Shown here: positions 60,513-64,000 of the stretch, one piece after another
How the letters are laid out: the number at the start of each line of letters is the position of its first letter
How positions within the stretch are numbered: the stretch's first letter is position 1
Assembly (NCBI RefSeq): GCF_947489565.1
Contig: NZ_CANLEA010000001.1
Coordinates: 1-64,000, forward strand
From: an uncultured Kordia sp.
GTDB taxonomy: Bacteria; Bacteroidota; Bacteroidia; Flavobacteriales; Flavobacteriaceae
DNA: 64,000 nucleotides
Reading direction: 5' to 3'
Position numbers and translations under genes: made by a program
Notes under the pieces: model-generated
What the model saw: the letters and a program-made list of their open reading frames with translations, nothing else
Told to the model about the DNA's origin: nothing
Database searches by the model: none

Positions 60513-60535
60513 CAAAAATAAGCTAAAAAGTTTAG
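60513..60535 (-). promoter_or_regulatory. feoA promoter box (TATTTTTG) with adjacent inverted repeat
   Basis: On the minus strand TATTTTTG (60520-60513) matches TAnnTTTG. Directly upstream lies CTAAA-AAG-TTTAG (60523-60535), a small perfect inverted repeat where a regulator could bind. It is not the same layout as the DtxR-type palindrome at 49163, so the regulator is not assigned. Confidence 0.4.
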
Positions 60536-60562
60536 TTAGAAAATTTCCATGTCAAAAAAGCG

Positions 60563-61234
60563 TTATTCGTCGTAAGAAGCTTTTAGGATTTCAATTTCTT
60601 CAAGAAGTCTTTCAATTTCTTCTTTTTTGGTGCCATCATAAAATCCACGAATGCGACGTTCTTTATCGATTAACATAAAGTTCTCGGTATGTACCATACT
60701 ATAATCTTCATCGCCATTTGATTTTACAGCCAAATACGACTTACGAGCCAAATCGTAAATTTCCTTTTTGTCGCCGGTAACTAAATTCCACTTGGCATCG
60801 TTTACACCTTTTTCTAAAGCATATTTTTTTAATTGCTCAACCGTATCAATTTCGGGAATCACAGAATGCGATAACAACATTACTTCATCGTCATCGAGAA
60901 TTGCTTTTTGGACATCTGCCATATTTTTTGTCATAATTGGACAAATAGTTTGACAAGTGGTAAAAAAGAAGTCAGCTACGTAAATTTTCCCTTTATACGT
61001 GTCTTGCGTGATGGTTTCACCGTTCTGATTCACCAAAGAAAAGTCATTTATTTTATGATATTTACTTACATGTTGTATGGAATTGTCAACTAATTCGACA
61101 TTTACATTAGCAGGTTGATATACATTGAGTACTTTTTCCTTACGAAGTGCAAAGTAGAAGGTAATCATGATAATCGCTGATAAACAGGTCATTACGATAG
61201 CGAATAGTCTGTATTTTCTAAAAAATGATAGCAT
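60563..61234 (-). CDS. SCO1/SenC family copper chaperone
   Basis: The 223-residue protein has an N-terminal membrane anchor (about 10-29) and a thioredoxin fold facing the periplasm. The copper-binding CxxxC is present in FFTTCQTICPIM, and the distal His in YSMVHTENFMLID. SCO proteins deliver copper to the Cu-A site of cytochrome oxidase or act in thiol redox. It is upstream of feoA on the same strand (81 bp), but feoA has its own promoter box, so co-transcription is uncertain. It is divergent from the M1 peptidase gene. Confidence 0.93.
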   Translation of the reverse strand: MLSFFRKYRLFAIVMTCLSAIIMITFYFALRKEKVLNVYQPANVNVELVDNSIQHVSKYHKINDFSLVNQNGETITQDTYKGKIYVADFFFTTCQTICPIMTKNMADVQKAILDDDEVMLLSHSVIPEIDTVEQLKKYALEKGVNDAKWNLVTGDKKEIYDLARKSYLAVKSNGDEDYSMVHTENFMLIDKERRIRGFYDGTKKEEIERLLEEIEILKASYDE

Positions 61235-61329
61235 TAAATGTCGTTTAGCGGATAATTTTACAGTTCATCGATTAAATTTTGGGTGTTCATCGAAAAAACC
61301 CTGTACAAATTTACGATTTTTATTTTTGG

Positions 61330-61346
61330 ATAGGAAAAATTCCTAT
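61330..61346. repeat. Inverted repeat at the M1 peptidase promoter (ATAGGAA-N3-TTCCTAT)
   Basis: A perfect 7-bp inverted repeat with a 3-base spacer directly follows TATTTTTG (61321-61328), a TAnnTTTG match 46 bp before ATG 61374. It would lie at the 5' end of the mRNA, as a hairpin or an operator over the start site. Confidence 0.45.
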
Positions 61347-61373
61347 CTTGGTAATCCCAAATCTAACTTAACT

Positions 61374-63128
61374 ATGAAGAAAACCATTTTAGCCCTTGGT
61401 TTCTTATGGACTTTTATCGCCTTTGGCCAGACAGATCAGGAATTGATCGATGTGGTTGAAGGAGAGTATAATAAAGCAAAGCAGTTACAGGATTTTCAAG
61501 CAAACGAAAACACAGCTTCTTACGATTTATTATCTCAGAAACTTGAAATAGAAGTCGATCCAGCTGTTCATTATATTAAAGGAAAAGTTACTACAGAGTT
61601 TCGCTCTTTAGAAAACAAAAACACAATTGTGTTTGACTTAGCAGACAATTTAGAAGTGTCGTCTGTTACTACTGAAGAAGCAACTTTACCATTCACGCAC
61701 CAAGATAACGAACTTACCATCACATTTGCTAAAGATGTTTGTGAAGATGCTATTCGTACCATAACCATAGCATATGAAGGAGTTCCTAACAAAAATCCTG
61801 GTGGAGATGGATTTGTAACTACAACACATAACAATACGCCATCATTATATACACTTTCTGAGCCATACGGTTCAAGAGATTGGTGGCCATGCAAACAAGA
61901 CTTAAACGACAAAATAGATCAAATTGACGTCATCATCACTGCTCCCAAAGCATACAAAGCTGTTTCTAATGGAATGGTAATATCAGAACAAGAAAGTGGA
62001 GCAATGGTGACGACGCATTGGCAACATAATTACCCAATTCCGACATACTTAATTGGTATTGCGGTTACAGATTATGAAGTGTTCTCGCAAACTGTTGAGA
62101 GAGATGGATATAGCTTTGATATTGTAAATTATGTATATCCAGAATCAAAAGAAAAAGCAGAAGAGTACACGAAAGTAACTGTTGAAATTATGAATCTTTT
62201 CCAAGATTTATTCGGAGAGTATCCGTATAAAGATGAAAAGTACGGTCATGCAGAATTTGAGTATGGCGGAGGAATGGAGCATTCTACAATTTCATTTATG
62301 GGGAACTTTAGCAGATCATTAATTGCACATGAATTAGCACACCAATGGTTTGGAAATAAAGTGACTTGTGACTCTTGGAATGACATTTGGTTAAACGAAG
62401 GTTTTGCTACGTATTTATCTGGTTTGGTTGAAAATCACTTTGATGGTGAAGAAGACTTTATCAATTGGAAACGTGGAAAAATTGCAGATATCACAACTTC
62501 AAGAGCTGGTTCCGTATATGTAGAAGATGAAAAGTTAGACAATCCTGGACGTATATTTAGCTCTCGCTTAACGTACAATAAAGGAGCAATGGTGATTCAC
62601 ATGTTGCGCCAACAATTAGGAGATGCTGTATTTTTCAAAGCTATCAGAAATTATTTGAATGATGAAGAATTAGCGTACGGATATGCTAATACAGATCAGT
62701 TACAAACACATTTAGAAAAGGCAAGTGGACAAGATTTACAAGAGTTTTTCAACGATTGGATTTATGGTCAAGGATATCCTTCCTATGATGTAGCTTGGTA
62801 TCAAGGTGCTAAAGATGAATTGAACATTACAATGAATCAAGCGCAATCAAGCAAAAAAGTAGACTTCTTTGAATCAAAAGTACCTTTCTTAGTATTAGGA
62901 ATGAATGGAGAAGAGGAATACATTACGATTGATCATACTTTTGATGGACAATCTTTTGCAGTAAATTTTGACTTTGAAATTTCTGATATCATTATTGATC
63001 CAAAATTCGATTTAATCTCTCGAAATAACAGTGTTAGAATTGATATTGAAGCTGTTGCTGAATTAGAAATTCAATCTTCTATCAACAATACAGCAAATAA
63101 AACTACCTTAGTTACTGCTAAAAAATAA
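61374..63128 (+). CDS. M1 family zinc aminopeptidase, secreted
   Basis: The 584-residue peptidase has a signal peptide (about 1-17, LGFLWTFIAFG before QTDQ). The exopeptidase motif GGGMEHSTIS precedes the zinc site HELAH (319-323) with the third ligand E342 in WLNEGFATY, i.e. HExxH-x18-E. The ERAP1-like C-terminal domain of longer M1 enzymes is absent, leaving the N-terminal sheet, catalytic domain and a short beta-domain. I take ATG 61374; a longer frame from 61167 would run through the promoter and overlap the SCO gene. Likely periplasmic, releasing N-terminal residues from peptides. No T9SS tail. Confidence 0.93.
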   Translation: MKKTILALGFLWTFIAFGQTDQELIDVVEGEYNKAKQLQDFQANENTASYDLLSQKLEIEVDPAVHYIKGKVTTEFRSLENKNTIVFDLADNLEVSSVTTEEATLPFTHQDNELTITFAKDVCEDAIRTITIAYEGVPNKNPGGDGFVTTTHNNTPSLYTLSEPYGSRDWWPCKQDLNDKIDQIDVIITAPKAYKAVSNGMVISEQESGAMVTTHWQHNYPIPTYLIGIAVTDYEVFSQTVERDGYSFDIVNYVYPESKEKAEEYTKVTVEIMNLFQDLFGEYPYKDEKYGHAEFEYGGGMEHSTISFMGNFSRSLIAHELAHQWFGNKVTCDSWNDIWLNEGFATYLSGLVENHFDGEEDFINWKRGKIADITTSRAGSVYVEDEKLDNPGRIFSSRLTYNKGAMVIHMLRQQLGDAVFFKAIRNYLNDEELAYGYANTDQLQTHLEKASGQDLQEFFNDWIYGQGYPSYDVAWYQGAKDELNITMNQAQSSKKVDFFESKVPFLVLGMNGEEEYITIDHTFDGQSFAVNFDFEISDIIIDPKFDLISRNNSVRIDIEAVAELEIQSSINNTANKTTLVTAKK

Positions 63129-63212
63129 TACGACACTACATCGTTTCTGAATAAATATGGTGAAATCCAATTATTAGCGTGCTGCTATCTTTTTTAAGTA
63201 ATCATAAAAGCT

Positions 63213-63220
63213 TACTTTTG
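63213..63220 (+). promoter_or_regulatory. -7 box (TACTTTTG) of rseP
   Basis: TACTTTTG matches TAnnTTTG and lies 28 bp before ATG 63249. No TTG at the -33 distance was seen. Confidence 0.45.
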
Positions 63221-63248
63221 TGCGTTCTATAAACATTTTATATTATAA

Positions 63249-64000
63249 ATGGGAGTATTTATTCAGATTACATCGTTTGTCCTTATCATTTCAATTCTTG
63301 TAATTCTTCATGAATTAGGGCATTTCATACCAGCAAAACTTTTTAAAACAAAGGTTGAAAAATTCTATTTATTCTTTGATCCGTGGTTTTCTATTGTAAA
63401 AAAGAAAGTAGGAGATACGGTTTATGGAATTGGATGGTTACCCTTAGGTGGTTATGTGAAAATTGCTGGAATGATTGATGAAAGCATGGATAAAGAACAA
63501 ATGGAACAACCTCCACAACCTTGGGAATTCCGTTCGAAACCAGCTTGGCAACGTTTAATCATCATGTTAGGAGGAGTTATTGTAAACTTCTTATTGGCTT
63601 GGGTGATCTATATCTCAATCTTTATGTATTATGGCGAATCTTACGTTCCTGTAGACAAAATAGAGCACGGTTTACATTTTGATAGTGTTAGTGAAAAGAT
63701 TGGACTCAAAACGGGCGATAAAATTATTGCCATAGATGGAGACAAAGTTGAAAAACTAGATAAATACCTTAATATTGATTTATTACTTGGTGATGAAGTA
63801 ACGGTAATTCGTAACGGAAAAGAAGTAACGGTTGCACTAAGTGATGAAGGAAAAAAAGCAGCCTTAGACAGTAGAGGAAAGCAAATTATCATTCCACGAT
63901 ACAATACATTAGTAATTGGAGAAGTTGTAGATAGTACAAATGCAAAAAAGGCAGGTTTACTAGCAGGAGACAAGGTTATCAAAGCTAATGGAAACACTTT
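63249..64000 (+). CDS. rseP: RseP-type site-2 zinc protease (M50), 3' end outside the window
   Basis: At least 250 residues are encoded before the window ends. The first membrane helix carries HELGH (21-25), the M50 zinc site. GGYVKIAGM (67-75) and the following helix (about 103-127) are typical of RseP. Two PDZ domains follow, the first about 133-205 (SEKIGLKTGDKIIAIDG) and the second beginning near 221 (AKKAGLLAGDKVIKANG). The second catalytic LDG motif lies beyond the edge. It cleaves membrane-bound anti-sigma factors or signal-peptide remnants; FecR-type proteins such as that at 32032 are plausible substrates by analogy. Confidence 0.95.
   Translation, partial: MGVFIQITSFVLIISILVILHELGHFIPAKLFKTKVEKFYLFFDPWFSIVKKKVGDTVYGIGWLPLGGYVKIAGMIDESMDKEQMEQPPQPWEFRSKPAWQRLIIMLGGVIVNFLLAWVIYISIFMYYGESYVPVDKIEHGLHFDSVSEKIGLKTGDKIIAIDGDKVEKLDKYLNIDLLLGDEVTVIRNGKEVTVALSDEGKKAALDSRGKQIIIPRYNTLVIGEVVDSTNAKKAGLLAGDKVIKANGNT

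Noticed and set aside
61167-61373. 69-codon N-terminal extension of the M1 peptidase
   Set aside because: It overlaps the divergent SCO gene and would put the signal peptide in the interior of the protein.
63641-63997. 118-residue minus-strand frame at the right edge
   Set aside because: The plus strand encodes rseP with HELGH and PDZ motifs across the same bases.

Overview
The window is AT-rich chromosomal DNA of a Flavobacteriaceae-type Bacteroidota; a Kordia-like species is my best guess from overall gene content, not a proof. Four things point there. Secreted proteins end in type IX secretion (T9SS) sorting domains. TonB-dependent receptors appear, one of them with a FecI/FecR pair. Promoters carry the Bacteroidota -7 box TAnnTTTG, two of them with a TTG about 18-20 nt upstream. 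Small genes such as the FeoB-associated Cys-rich peptide and DUF6503- and DUF3109-like proteins are typical of the phylum. No rRNA, tRNA, CRISPR array, prophage or transposase was seen.

Layout. 0.2-2.5 kb: short FAD oxidoreductase, small membrane protein, MarC-like protein and a Cys-cluster DUF3109 protein. 2.7-6.3 kb: class Ia ribonucleotide reductase nrdB-nrdA. 6.4-11.4 kb: a 10-bp tandem repeat, a DUF6503-like secreted protein, a phosphate transporter fused to a PhoU-like tail, and a dGTPase. 11.4-20.3 kb: three large secreted proteins with T9SS tails (one M4 metalloprotease, two paralogous Asp-box beta-propellers). 20.5-31 kb: DUF1801 protein, dxs, tRNA/nucleoside deaminase, a dockerin-like lipoprotein, a cold-shock protein, a ClC-family chloride protein, two lipoproteins and aspS. 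31.4-36 kb: FecI-type sigma factor, FecR anti-sigma factor and a TonB receptor with an STN signalling domain. 36.1-37.7 kb: an unusual two-gene unit encoding a caspase-like (HG...DGC) protein and a PepSY-like partner. 38-45.6 kb: a MORN-like secreted protein, then a tetR-tolC-(four-helix protein)-adaptor-RND pump operon with a clear operator/promoter.

45.7-55.3 kb: polyprenyl synthetase, then a metal-homeostasis block: TonB receptor, divergent DtxR-family regulator with a palindromic operator between them, a TroA/ZnuA-like binding lipoprotein, ATPase and two permeases that each carry a cytoplasmic C-terminal tail resembling a winged helix, followed by a stand-alone C39 peptidase. 55.8-58 kb: three tandem outer-membrane beta-barrel paralogues. 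58-61.2 kb: feoA-feoB-Cys-rich peptide (ferrous iron uptake) and a SCO copper chaperone. 61.4-64 kb: M1 aminopeptidase and the start of rseP, cut by the window end.

Together the accessory content is dominated by envelope biology: secretion of proteases and adhesin-like propellers, metal acquisition under DtxR-type control, and drug/metal efflux under TetR control. Small dispersed palindromes and A-rich repeats fill many intergenic gaps.
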